A DNA stretch of 41,302 nucleotides from positions 1 through 41,302 of the forward strand of contig JASEEX010000016.1 in the NCBI GenBank assembly GCA_030019415.1, read 5' to 3'. The notes under the pieces were generated by a model, which worked only from the letters and a program-made list of their open reading frames with translations, did not search any database and had not been told where the DNA came from. The translations under genes and the position numbers were made by a program. The stretch comes from Thermodesulfovibrionales bacterium (GTDB taxonomy: Bacteria; Nitrospirota; Thermodesulfovibrionia; Thermodesulfovibrionales; SM23-35). This document shows positions 30,743 through 37,973 of the stretch, in pieces; positions within the stretch are counted from its first letter, which is position 1, and each line of letters opens with the position of its first letter.

Positions 30743-33226
30743 CTATTCCATTTTCGGTTTTCTCTTAATAAGCCCCATTACTGTGGTCACGGCAATTGCC
30801 AGGATATAAAAGGCAATCATGGCCTGAAGGCCTGAAAGGCCTAATAGATTTCCTCCTGTGAAAACAAGAATTGCAAACATGAGTCCCAGAACAATAGGAT
30901 AAATACCTGCAAAGAGCATCCATTTTGTGCTTCCTGCCTCCAGCCTTACCATGATAAGAGTAGGTATGCATGGAGGATACATCGCCATAAAGAGCATTAT
31001 TGCCAGTGCATGAAGTGGGTTCCAGCCCTTCTCCTTCTCCTTTATCCTCTCCTCAAGCATCTTTTCTTCTCCAATCTCCTCAGTCTGGTAGATACTTCCA
31101 AGGGTTGCCACAGAGCTCTCCTTTGCTGCAAAAGAGCTCAAAAGGGCAATATTTACCCTCCAGTTAAAGCCTGCAAACCTTGTAAATGGCTCCATAAAAT
31201 AACCTGTTCGACCGAGAAGACTCCCCTGAATAGTCTCCTCCCTTTTTTCCATTCTGAGCTGCTTTCTTTTTCTTTCAAGTTTCTTATAGGCCCTGTTAAC
31301 CTTTGCTGCCTCTTTATCCTCACTTTTTACAATCTTGAAGAATTCAGGGTTTCTCTCCCGGAATTTTTTATCAATTGCCTCTTTTTCTTCATCTCCTTTA
31401 GCAGCTATCCCGGCCTTTTTATAATCATCCCAGTATATAGAAAACTCCTCAAATCCTGCTCCTGAAAGGGTTCCTGCATAGGGGTTTTCATCTCCTATCT
31501 CTTTAAAGAAGATCTGTCTTATCTCACTGGCCTGGTTACCGTAGTAGGCATCCCTTTCTTTACTCAAGCCGGGGAAAGAGATCAGAAAATAGACGATAAT
31601 AGCAACCGCAATAATGATGGTTATAACCTTTCTGACAAAAAGCCATGTCCTTTCAAGGCAGCGGCGCAGTACACCCTGAACTGTAGGAAGATGATAGGCA
31701 GGCATCTCCATGACAAATGGGGCCATTTCCCTTTTCCTCAGGACAGTGAGGTTTAATATCTTTGCTACGGAGAGGGCTATGATGATAGTAATTGTGGCTA
31801 TAAAGAACATTGCAAAGCCTTTATGTTCAGCAAAGAAGATGCTGATAAGGAGGACATAAAGCGGGACCTTTGCCATACAGTTCATTAAAGGTACAGTCAT
31901 GATGGTTGCCATACGGCTCCTCTCGCATTTTATGCCACGACATGCCATTACCCCCGGGATGGCACAGCCGCCTACATATACGCCACCAAGTATCAAAGGG
32001 AGGGTGGATTGCCCGTGAAGGCCAAAATATCTGAAGATTCGATCCAGTATGAATGCCATCCTTGCCATATATCCTGTATCCTCAAGTATGGCTATAAGTG
32101 TAAAGAGGATCAAAAAGATAGGTACATAGTTTAGCACTGCTATGATTCCATTTATTACCCATAAAGGCATAGCCCGGAGAAAGGGGTCATGAATAAAACC
32201 TTCAGCAGGAAGTACAGAGGCGATAAGATCACGAAATGATGCAAGGAGAGGCCACGTATAATTGGTTAATTTCCAGCCATAACCTATGGAGAGTTTATAT
32301 AAGAGATAGATGATTACTGCAAGGATAACAGGGCCTGAGAATCTATGACATACAATCTGGTCAATCCTGTCCGATAGTGTCCACAGGACTTCTTTTTTTC
32401 TCTTAACAGTGGCCTCAGCAATCCCTGAGGCAGTGAGATAGCGCCTTTCAGCAATAACCTTTTCAGGTGCATCTCCATATTGTGAAATAAACCAATCTCT
32501 CTTACTTTTCAGAAGGCTTAAGATATTACCTTTTTCGGAATGTTTATCTATAAGTTTTCGCACCTCGCTGTCATTTTCCATAAGCTTTATAGCAAGCCAT
32601 CGTGGCTGATAATGGCTTGAAAGGTTTTTATCCTCTGACAGTTTTTGCTCAAGCTCATTCAGAATTGGCTCAATAGATTTTCCATAATCAATATGGATTG
32701 GAGTAAAACGGGTTTTATCTTTTGATGTCTCCCTTATGGCTTCATAGAGCTCCTTTTTGCCTTTGCCCCTGTTTCCAACTGTGGGGACTACTTTAGCCCC
32801 GAGCCTTCTGCTCAGCTCCTCTACATCAATCTCAAGACCACGTCTTTCTGCAATATCCATCATATTGAGATCAATAACTAAAGGGATGCCCATCTCACTT
32901 AATTGGAATGTGAGATAGAGATTCCTCTCAAGATTTGAGGCATCCACTATGTCAACAACTAAGGCAGGCTTTTCATGAAGGAGAAAATCCCTTGCAATAC
33001 GTTCCTCAAGGGAATAAGAGGTGAGGCTGTAAGTCCCTGGAAGGTCTACCAGTTCAAATCTTTCTCCTTTAAAACGATAAGAGCCAGTCTTTTTCTCCAC
33101 CGTTACACCAGGGTAATTAGCCACATGCTGCCTTGCCCCTGTTAAGAGATTGAAGATGGTGGATTTGCCAGAATTTGGCTGACCAGCTACTGCTACAACT
33201 GTCTTTTCTTCGGATGCCTTTTTCAC
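30743..33226 (-). CDS. feoB: Ferrous iron transporter FeoB
   Basis: 827 residues. The G-domain has GQPNSGKST (15-23), TVEKKTG (Switch I region), DLPGTYSL (61-68) and the NxxD motif LNMMD. The membrane part shows the two Gate motifs: LILGGVYVGGCAIPGVMACR and the second with AAKESSVATLGSIYQ. It is longer than the usual 700-770 because of a charged insert of about 120 residues after the SFPGLSKERDAYYG segment. FeoB imports Fe(II) across the inner membrane. It overlaps feoA by 4 bp. Confidence 0.97.
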   Translation of the reverse strand: MKKASEEKTVVAVAGQPNSGKSTIFNLLTGARQHVANYPGVTVEKKTGSYRFKGERFELVDLPGTYSLTSYSLEERIARDFLLHEKPALVVDIVDASNLERNLYLTFQLSEMGIPLVIDLNMMDIAERRGLEIDVEELSRRLGAKVVPTVGNRGKGKKELYEAIRETSKDKTRFTPIHIDYGKSIEPILNELEQKLSEDKNLSSHYQPRWLAIKLMENDSEVRKLIDKHSEKGNILSLLKSKRDWFISQYGDAPEKVIAERRYLTASGIAEATVKRKKEVLWTLSDRIDQIVCHRFSGPVILAVIIYLLYKLSIGYGWKLTNYTWPLLASFRDLIASVLPAEGFIHDPFLRAMPLWVINGIIAVLNYVPIFLILFTLIAILEDTGYMARMAFILDRIFRYFGLHGQSTLPLILGGVYVGGCAIPGVMACRGIKCERSRMATIMTVPLMNCMAKVPLYVLLISIFFAEHKGFAMFFIATITIIIALSVAKILNLTVLRKREMAPFVMEMPAYHLPTVQGVLRRCLERTWLFVRKVITIIIAVAIIVYFLISFPGLSKERDAYYGNQASEIRQIFFKEIGDENPYAGTLSGAGFEEFSIYWDDYKKAGIAAKGDEEKEAIDKKFRERNPEFFKIVKSEDKEAAKVNRAYKKLERKRKQLRMEKREETIQGSLLGRTGYFMEPFTRFAGFNWRVNIALLSSFAAKESSVATLGSIYQTEEIGEEKMLEERIKEKEKGWNPLHALAIMLFMAMYPPCIPTLIMVRLEAGSTKWMLFAGIYPIVLGLMFAILVFTGGNLLGLSGLQAMIAFYILAIAVTTVMGLIKRKPKME

Positions 33227-33447
33227 TGGAGCTCCACCTCCACACCCTTTGCCTCTGAATGGCGAAGGCTCACATGATATCCTCTGACATTAAATTCGAC
33301 TGGGTCCACCAGGGGTGCATTTCGAATAACTCGTACCTTGGTTCCGGGTATAAATCCCATATCAAGAAGCCTTTGACCTGTGGCACCGCCTATGTTTACC
33401 TTCAAGATACGGCATTCCTGGCCAGGCTTCATTTCATCAAGGGTCAT
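33223..33447 (-). CDS. feoA: FeoA, partner of FeoB
   Basis: 74 residues from the ATG at 33447 behind GGAGGTGG (a TTG at 33471 would lie in the terminator T-run). A single FeoA SH3-like domain: MTLDEMKPGQECRILKVNIGG, LLDMGFIPGTKVRVIRNAPL, VEFNVRGYHVSLRHSEAKGVEVE. It overlaps feoB by 4 bp (ATGA). Expression is probably set by the leader with an intrinsic terminator just upstream. Confidence 0.95.
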   Translation of the reverse strand: MTLDEMKPGQECRILKVNIGGATGQRLLDMGFIPGTKVRVIRNAPLVDPVEFNVRGYHVSLRHSEAKGVEVELQ

Positions 33448-33469
33448 TATGTTTTCCACCTCCAAAAAC

Positions 33470-33574
33470 AAAAAAGGCGCAACCTGACTTTTTACCTCTC
33501 AAGTTACGCCTTCACTTTCCACGCCTTTATCCCGATGCTTCGGGATCATGCGAGACCGTAAGACATCCCTCACC
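33470..33574 (-). promoter_or_regulatory. feoAB leader: conserved core plus intrinsic terminator (copy A)
   Basis: On the minus strand the leader reads GGTGAGGGATGTCTTACGGTC, a variable hairpin (GATCCCGAAGCATCGGGAT), GGAAAGTGAAGGCGTAACTTG and then TCAGGTTGCGCC + six T. The last part is an intrinsic terminator: a 12-bp stem with two G-U pairs (33476-33487 / 33499-33510), about 22 bases before the feoA ATG. The core is repeated almost exactly at 37256-37337. The layout is that of a riboswitch or protein-controlled attenuator. I do not match it to a known class. Confidence 0.65.
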
Positions 33575-33614
33575 CCCCTTAATCCCCCCTTGCTAAGGGG
33601 GGATTAAGGGGGGT
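33571..33614. repeat. Long C-rich/G-rich palindrome in the feo leader
   Basis: CACCCCCCTTAATCCCCC pairs with its complement across a short GC loop, giving a stem of about 20 bp. The same palindrome, slightly diverged, precedes leader copy B at about 37335-37379. A related C-rich arm is at 16571. It is probably a dispersed element placed in the 5' part of the transcript. Confidence 0.7.
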
Positions 33615-33649
33615 GTTTTATTTTTCTAACTTAATTTTATATCCCAAAC

Positions 33650-33678
33650 AACATAGCAGAAAGCTAAATTCCTGTCAA
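33650..33678 (-). promoter_or_regulatory. Promoter of the feoAB operon
   Basis: On the minus strand TTGACA (33678-33673) and TATGTT (33655-33650) are separated by exactly 17 bp, a good sigma-70 pair. Transcription would start near 33642, giving a 5' leader of about 195 nt that contains the palindrome, the conserved core and the terminator. No Fur box is evident here. Confidence 0.7.
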
Positions 33679-33695
33679 GAGTTAATTCGCAGATT

Positions 33696-34226
33696 TTAAG
33701 ATATCTCTTTCAACCTTATACTCAACCCCTCAATCACCTCAAACTCCTCATCAAACCCATATAGTAGAACTTCTCTTTTGCCTTTCTGATAAACATTTAC
33801 AGTCTCGGTCTGAGGGTCTACAAGGACTACCCTTCCTGTCCCGATTGAAAGATAGTCCTTTACTTTATCCGTAACCTCCCATGATGTATTGCTTTCTGAA
33901 ATTATCTCTATTATCAAATCAGGTGGGATTTCGAGGATTCCCACTGGTTCTTCAGGCGAGGTCTCTTTGCTGATATAAACAACATCAGCCGCTCGAATTC
34001 TTAACGGTTTCCGGGTTATGACAACGCCTATTTCGCCAACGGCAATATGGCCCTTATCTCCTAAATGCCTTCGTAGCAGTTCATAAAAAATTCCCTCAAA
34101 CTTTCCGTGTCTAAATCCTGTTGGTGTCATATCTCTACGCTCCCCATCGATGATTTCATAATTACCCTCTGGCAGGAAATTTATGTCTTCATAAGTGAAT
34201 ATCTTTTTTCCTAATAAAGTAGTCAT
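33696..34226 (-). CDS. Uma2-family (DUF820) putative endonuclease
   Basis: 176 residues. The PD-(D/E)xK-like Uma2 pattern is present: YEIIDGERRDMTPTGFRHG near the N-terminus, AADVVYIS (D81), PPDLIIEIIS (D103, E107) and the DKVKDYLSIGTGRVVLVDP region. Uma2 proteins are abundant in cyanobacteria and other bacteria, usually without a methyltransferase partner; their role is not established. There is none here either. It is unrelated to the metal genes around it and separates the feo operon from broken genes. Confidence 0.87.
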   Translation of the reverse strand: MTTLLGKKIFTYEDINFLPEGNYEIIDGERRDMTPTGFRHGKFEGIFYELLRRHLGDKGHIAVGEIGVVITRKPLRIRAADVVYISKETSPEEPVGILEIPPDLIIEIISESNTSWEVTDKVKDYLSIGTGRVVLVDPQTETVNVYQKGKREVLLYGFDEEFEVIEGLSIRLKEIS

Positions 34227-34345
34227 TATGACCCCCTTGAAATCGATTATCTCTAATTTTTAAGGCAATGTTATTACCGTCTTTTACTCATAATATCAGA
34301 GTAAGATGTTGGTGTCAAAGATATTGTCCACTCGAGAATCCAAAA

Positions 34346-35032
34346 TCAATGCCTTCTCATCCCCTTCCACAATCCACGCCCTACCAGAGCGACAATCCCA
34401 ATTACAATCAATATAGCTGCCACTGATACCCCTGATGCGGGAAGTTCTGTATCGGTTTCATCTTTTTTCTCTTTCATCTCATAGCCCTTTACATACTCCA
34501 ATTTTTTAGAACCAGCGTCCTCTTTCACTTTACCTGGTGCTATTCCTGCACTGGTCTCGAACTCCTTTTTCCCTGCCTCCTTAACCCAATCCGGCGTCTT
34601 GATATCAAGTCCTGTGGTTATTTTGACCTGATTCTGGAATTTGAGCATAGTCCTCGGGCTAACCACACCATATATAGATATAATATTGGCGGCAAGCTGA
34701 TTCAAGGCAATATTATTGCAGGTAAGCTCACAGCAGGCCATTCCCTGGGTAGCAACAGATTCAATATATTCTTTGGCAAGCTTGTTAAGCATTTTTTCAT
34801 CGAACTTCTGATACCCCTTTCTTTTAACTTCTAAGATTCTGGCAACAACAGCCTGAAAGGCATGGGGACTATTCTTTTTGAAGAACTCCTTAAGCTCCAT
34901 TTTAGTCTCCAGGGTATGTAGCCGGACAAAATTTTCATATTTCTCTTTCTCTGCATTAATTACAAGCTGCACCGCATCATCAATAGCGTGTCGAAGGGTG
35001 ACACTGATGTCATGGTTCGACTGGCTTATCAT
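34346..35032 (-). pseudogene. C-terminal part of a CobN-like chelatase with membrane anchor
   Basis: 228 residues. The segment FFKKNSPHAFQAVVARILEVKRKGYQKFDEKMLNKLAKEYIE, broken here before SVATQGMACCELTCNN, matches the extreme C-terminus of CobN-type subunits. There NP-A....I...EA..RGYW and GxxCCxxTCxN are followed by a linker and one TM anchor (PASGVSVAAILIVIGIVALVG). Full CobN proteins exceed 1100 residues; all catalytic parts are missing. The first 15 codons come from the partial MITE copy at 34985-35070, so the 5' end was replaced. Membrane-anchored CobN-like (HmuS-type) proteins occur with TonB systems. Confidence 0.65.
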
Positions 35033-35070
35033 GACATTATCGCTTCATTACGACAAATTTATCGCTGGAT
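34985..35070. repeat. Partial MITE copy at the break of the CobN-like gene
   Basis: About 86 bp, nearly identical to the right part of the complete element at 36243-36381 (from AGCGTGTC to TTTATCGCTGGATT). The left 50 bp and left terminal repeat are missing. One side joins the CobN-like tail, the other side the end of the gene at 35075. Confidence 0.8.
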
Positions 35071-35074
35071 TGTT

Positions 35075-35299
35075 TTAAATTAACTTGCCTTCCCTTTGCC
35101 GGTAAGAGAGGCGGGACCTATGCCCCATATCATCATCAACAAATAGCGCTATCTTTCCGTTGTGCGTCCTTATTGTAGCTATTCTTCCACCTGATATAAG
35201 CCTGCGCTTCTCGAACACCAGCCAGTCTATAACCTGTATCCTCCCGTACTGAGTATCAATTATCTCATCAGGGTCGGACCATTTATAAAGCTGTTTCAT
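35075..35299 (-). CDS. Small hypothetical protein
   Basis: 74 residues from the ATG at 35299, behind AGGTGAT; a GTG 15 bp upstream is an alternative. It is a basic beta-rich protein (YKWSDPDEIIDTQYGRIQVI...LISGGRIATIRTHNGKIALFVDDD) without signal or membrane segment. I do not recognise the family. Its stop lies 4 bp from the end of the partial MITE copy, so the C-terminus could be truncated. It lies 22 bp after the DUF4198 gene and may be co-transcribed. Confidence 0.55.
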   Translation of the reverse strand: MKQLYKWSDPDEIIDTQYGRIQVIDWLVFEKRRLISGGRIATIRTHNGKIALFVDDDMGHRSRLSYRQREGKLI

Positions 35300-35321
35300 T
35301 ATTATCACCTGCACGGTATAA

Positions 35322-36149
35322 CTAAGGCTTTACCTCAAAGGTCAAAGTGGCCTGATAACTATATACATCAGCTAATTTAGTATCCGGATAAGGAAGCTTA
35401 TGGTTGACAAATATCATCCAGATTCCTGGTTGAATCAGTCTTATCTCTGCCAGTCCTTCCTTATAAGAGGATGCCCAGCAGGTATAGGCAAAGACATCTG
35501 TCTCATTGCTGAAGCCCATATATGTAGCATAGACCATTACAGATTCTTCAAGTGGCTTTCCATTATGAAGAACCTTTATTGGCAGGATATCATTTGTACG
35601 CAATTCAGCCGGGTCTTTAAGAGGAACAATCTCAAGTCCATGTCCGAGTATCTTTGAATAACTTCCTTTACCACCCTTTCCTCCTACATTTACAATGGCC
35701 TTACAGTAGTTCCGGGAAAAGATAACATCTCCCTTTACCTCTTCACCTTTCAATTCAGCTTTTGATTTACGCTGCCAACCTTTAGTGGTTATAGCTCCAA
35801 AATTCCCTTTACTTTCCATAACAAGTAGATATGTCCCATCCTTCAATTCATCCTTTGATTCAAATTGCACCTGGGATAACTTTTCCCCACCAAGAACCCT
35901 TGGACCCACTTCCTGCCTTTTACCCTCAGGGTCTAACATGTAGAGATTTTCTATCCGCTCACTGTCAAAGAAGCTATGGCCAAAGGGAAAATTATGCCCA
36001 TAGGCGATGTGGAACCTAATGGTATCCTTTTTTGTTAATCCGTATTTGTTTGCATTGATCCATGGATGGCATGGAAAGACCGAACTGGCATAAAGAACTA
36101 CTGTCAATATTGCTAACAATCCGACCAGGCTTAATCTTTTAAAATGCAT
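35322..36149 (-). CDS. DUF4198 periplasmic metal-uptake-associated protein (second)
   Basis: 275 residues from the ATG at 36149 behind AAGGAGGAG; upstream codons in frame belong to a dispersed repeat. Signal peptide MHFKRLSLVGLLAILTVVLYASSVFP, then CHPWINANKYGLTKKDTIRFHIAYGHNFPFGHSF, with the family's early His and GHxFPFGH pattern. The C-terminal part (GIWMIFVNHKLPYPDTKLADVYSYQATLTFEV) matches other DUF4198 proteins. The Cys after the hydrophobic stretch (FPC) might be a lipobox. It stands in the TonB/ExbB region, so it probably helps periplasmic metal or metallophore handling. Confidence 0.85.
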   Translation of the reverse strand: MHFKRLSLVGLLAILTVVLYASSVFPCHPWINANKYGLTKKDTIRFHIAYGHNFPFGHSFFDSERIENLYMLDPEGKRQEVGPRVLGGEKLSQVQFESKDELKDGTYLLVMESKGNFGAITTKGWQRKSKAELKGEEVKGDVIFSRNYCKAIVNVGGKGGKGSYSKILGHGLEIVPLKDPAELRTNDILPIKVLHNGKPLEESVMVYATYMGFSNETDVFAYTCWASSYKEGLAEIRLIQPGIWMIFVNHKLPYPDTKLADVYSYQATLTFEVKP

Positions 36150-36189
36150 CTGACTCCTCCTTCTTAGTAGTTTAGGTTTTAAAAATCTG

Positions 36190-36214
36190 AATTCCTGCCT
36201 CCGCAGGAATGACA
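36190..36214. repeat. Short GTCATTCC-family repeat arm
   Basis: GAATTCCTGCCTCCGCAGG followed by AATGAC, a single self-pairing arm, identical in its core to the right arm of the GIY-YIG cassette. It lies just upstream of the second DUF4198 gene. Confidence 0.7.
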
Positions 36215-36242
36215 AAAAGTGCGTAACTCGTGTTAATTATTC

Positions 36243-36381
36243 CCCAAATCCAGCGATAAACGTGCAAACCATTGCTATTGTGTCACCCTGAGCGTGTCAA
36301 AGGGTGACACTGATGTCATCGTTCGACTGGCTCACCATGACATTATCGCTTCATTACGACAAATTTATCGCTGGATTTGGG
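36243..36381. mobile_element. Complete MITE, 139 bp, 18-bp terminal inverted repeats
   Basis: The left end CCCAAATCCAGCGATAAA (36243-36260) is exactly inverted at 36364-36381. Inside is a hairpin, TGTCACCCTGAGCGTG...AAAGGGTGACA. There is no coding capacity, so it must have been moved by a transposase elsewhere. It is inserted in exbD, whose last codons are read from the element. A partial copy is at 34985-35070. Confidence 0.85.
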
Positions 36382-36578
36382 TATATGTTTCCATTCCTGT
36401 CTATCTCTATGGTCTGTGTCCTGAGTGTCTCTTCATGGCTCTTCGATGCCTTCGGAAGCTCAACAGGTATAACCCCTGTAGCAATAAATGTAGAGGTCAT
36501 AAGAACTATGGTAAGAAGGACCAGCATAACATCTACAAAGGGAATAACATTTATATAATCAAACTCTTTCTCTTCCAT
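36354..36578 (-). pseudogene. exbD: ExbD truncated by MITE insertion
   Basis: 74 residues. The first 66 or so are normal ExbD: cytoplasmic start MEEKEFDYINVIPFVDVMLVLL with the conserved Asp (DVMLVLL) of the TM proton path, then the periplasmic GVIPVELPKASKS. After IYP the frame enters the MITE (NPAINLS stop). Normal ExbD has about 130-140 residues, so the periplasmic TonB-binding domain is missing. The lost 3' half is not found on the other side of the element. It overlaps exbB by 20 bp. Confidence 0.85.
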
Positions 36579-36993
36579 TCTTTATCTCCCATTGCATTAT
36601 GAGAACCTTCACATTTCTTAAGAGAAAGTTATAAAGGGCAACAGATGGTATCGCCACAAGGAGACCTATAGCAGTTGCCTTCAGGGCGAGGGCAAGACCG
36701 ACCATTATCTTATCTGTGTCAACAAACCCCTCTTTTCCCATTGTATAAAATGTGAGCATGATCCCGAGGACTGTCCCTAATAGACCTATATAAGGTGCAT
36801 TACTTCCTATGGTTGCGATAATGTGGAGCTTCTTTGTTAGCTCAAGCTCAAGTTCCCTTCTGTCAGAGAAATTATCCGACTTAATATGTCTGTATAGCAG
36901 ATATCTTTCGATGGCAATTGCGACAGCGATTATACTCAGGATAATTAAAAACCCGATTATTGCATAATCAACCGTAACCTTAAGCCATTCCAT
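36559..36993 (-). CDS. exbB: ExbB/TolQ/MotA-family proton channel
   Basis: 144 residues, short form. Three membrane helices are visible: about 10-32, 62-82 (APYIGLLGTVLGIMLTFYTMG) and 98-122 (GLALALKATAIGLLVAIPSVALYNFL). GLLGTVxG and the TATAIGLLVAIPA-like segment are the family hallmarks. With ExbD it would use proton-motive force to energise TonB for outer-membrane uptake. The partner exbD is truncated and no tonB is present nearby, so the system may be broken or completed elsewhere. Confidence 0.93.
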   Translation of the reverse strand: MEWLKVTVDYAIIGFLIILSIIAVAIAIERYLLYRHIKSDNFSDRRELELELTKKLHIIATIGSNAPYIGLLGTVLGIMLTFYTMGKEGFVDTDKIMVGLALALKATAIGLLVAIPSVALYNFLLRNVKVLIMQWEIKNGRERV

Positions 36994-37029
36994 TGCTCCT
37001 CCTCGTTAGTCCCTCGAGTCCCTACCTTA

Positions 37030-37071
37030 AAAAGCCCCCGGGGTAAGGCACTGTCAGCCTTTACCCCAGGG
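37030..37071 (-). terminator. Intrinsic terminator after the NifX/FeoA remnant
   Basis: On the minus strand CCCTGGGGTAAAGGC pairs with GCCTTACCCCGGGG and is followed by GCTTTTT. A strong stem plus a T-run ends the unit that starts with leader copy B, upstream of exbB. Confidence 0.75.
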
Positions 37072-37113
37072 AAGGAGGGTTAGCAGGTGGCTCTATCTGA
37101 ACCACCATCTCTG

Positions 37114-37220
37114 TTATTCCACCCAAACCTTCTCGGCTACACCATGCCCAATAGTTATAAGCTGCTCCCCTCGATACCTAATTCAGAGTCTGTTCCTTCA
37201 GATGGTATGGCTAACTTCAT
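37114..37220 (-). pseudogene. Remnant joining a NifX-like start to a FeoA-like end
   Basis: An ATG at 37220, with AAAGGAG upstream, opens MKLAIPSEGTDSELG, the usual start of NifX-like proteins, but stops at 37155. Overlapping it in another frame (to 37114) is EQLITIGHGVAEKVWVE, almost the same as the end of the three-domain FeoA protein (EQMVTIGYGIAKKVWVE). It looks like the scar of a large deletion that joined two genes. It lies between leader copy B and an intrinsic terminator. Confidence 0.6.
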
Positions 37221-37255
37221 CTCTTCAACTCCTTTCCTTTTCAGCAATCCCAAAT

Positions 37256-37379
37256 AAAAAAAGGCGCAACCTGATTCTATCCAAGTTACGCCTTCACTTT
37301 CCCCGCCTTATGCGGTGACCGTAAGACATCCCTCACCCCTCTTAATCCCCCCTTGCTAAGGGGGGAATGAGGGGGGTGT
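37256..37379 (-). promoter_or_regulatory. Second copy (B) of the feo leader with intrinsic terminator
   Basis: Same order as copy A: C-rich palindrome (about 37335-37379), GTGAGGGATGTCTTACGGTC, a shorter variable hairpin (CCGCATAAGGCGG), GGAAAGTGAAGGCGTAACTTG, then CAGGTTGCGCC with seven T. The terminator stem is 11 bp (37263-37273 / 37282-37292) with a different loop (8 nt) from copy A. Core and terminator are conserved while loop and internal hairpin vary, as expected for a functional RNA. It precedes the NifX/FeoA remnant. Confidence 0.65.
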
Positions 37380-37385
37380 TTAAAA

Positions 37386-37673
37386 TTATGAACTTTCAGC
37401 CAGAACTTGCATCAATCTTTTCCGCAGTTCCTCCAATCTCTTTGACTTAAATGCCTTCTTTGTATCTTCCAGAACCTCTATAGTCTCGGTCAGAGTCTCT
37501 TCCAGCATTCTTCTGTGCGGGCAATCCAGGTATGCACAAAGGTTACAGATTTCCCCACTTACCTTTTTACTGAGTACGCTGAGGAGGATATGGCGCTGCA
37601 CATCTATCCGATGATGGAGGTCCTCGGTGCTCCTGTCAATGATTTTAATCAAATCTGTTTTACTGTCTTCCAT
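37386..37673 (-). CDS. Small helical Cys protein overlapping FeoA
   Basis: 95 residues from the ATG at 37673 (TTG at 37679 is an alternative). Long amphipathic helices surround a central CNLCAYLDCPHRR motif (CxxCx4C plus His), a likely zinc or Fe-S site. It overlaps the end of the feoA-like gene by 14 bp, so translation is coupled. Its position after FeoA recalls FeoC, a small Cys-containing Feo protein, but there is no visible winged helix. I do not recognise it. Confidence 0.65.
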   Translation of the reverse strand: MEDSKTDLIKIIDRSTEDLHHRIDVQRHILLSVLSKKVSGEICNLCAYLDCPHRRMLEETLTETIEVLEDTKKAFKSKRLEELRKRLMQVLAESS

Positions 37674-37902
37674 TGTCAACTAAAATCTTGTAGGCCATTC
37701 CGCGACCAAGGGCAAGTCTCGTGTCCCTCACTGCCACCATTAATGGACCCGCTCCATTATTGTTCAAAATTCTCATCTTTACACCAGGAACCAATCCCAT
37801 GCTGTAAAGCCTTGACTGCACCCCTCTACCCCCATTTATACCTATCAGAATCACCTCTTTTCCCGGTGTAACCATAGTAAGCGGTATAAGTCTTCCTTCC
37901 AT
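37660..37902 (-). CDS. Stand-alone FeoA-like protein
   Basis: 80 residues from the ATG at 37902 (TTG at 37905 is an alternative), GGAGGT upstream. Single FeoA domain: MVTPGKEVILIGINGGRGVQSRLYSMGLVPGVKMRIL...LMVAVRDTRLALGRGMAYKI. No FeoB is adjacent, so this is a free FeoA, the third FeoA-type gene of the window. A 33-bp palindrome upstream and the DtxR-type regulator gene just before it suggest control by that regulator. Confidence 0.9.
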   Translation of the reverse strand: MEGRLIPLTMVTPGKEVILIGINGGRGVQSRLYSMGLVPGVKMRILNNNGAGPLMVAVRDTRLALGRGMAYKILVDNGRQ

Positions 37903-37920
37903 CAAAGTACCTCCATAAAA

Positions 37921-37953
37921 TTAGTTTTATATAACCATGTTAAATATATCTAA
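37921..37953 (-). promoter_or_regulatory. Palindromic operator candidate upstream of feoA-like gene
   Basis: TTAGATATATTTAAC and GTTATATAAAACTAA are inverted with 12 of 15 matches around a 3-bp centre. The TTAG...CTAA ends resemble DtxR/IdeR-type operators. It lies in the 71-bp gap between the DtxR-family gene and feoA. Confidence 0.5.
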
Positions 37954-37973
37954 CTATAGAGACAAAAAAAATA

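Noticed and set aside
33696-34226. Uma2 protein as part of a restriction-modification or defence system
   Set aside because: No methyltransferase, helicase or other defence gene is adjacent; Uma2 genes are usually solitary.
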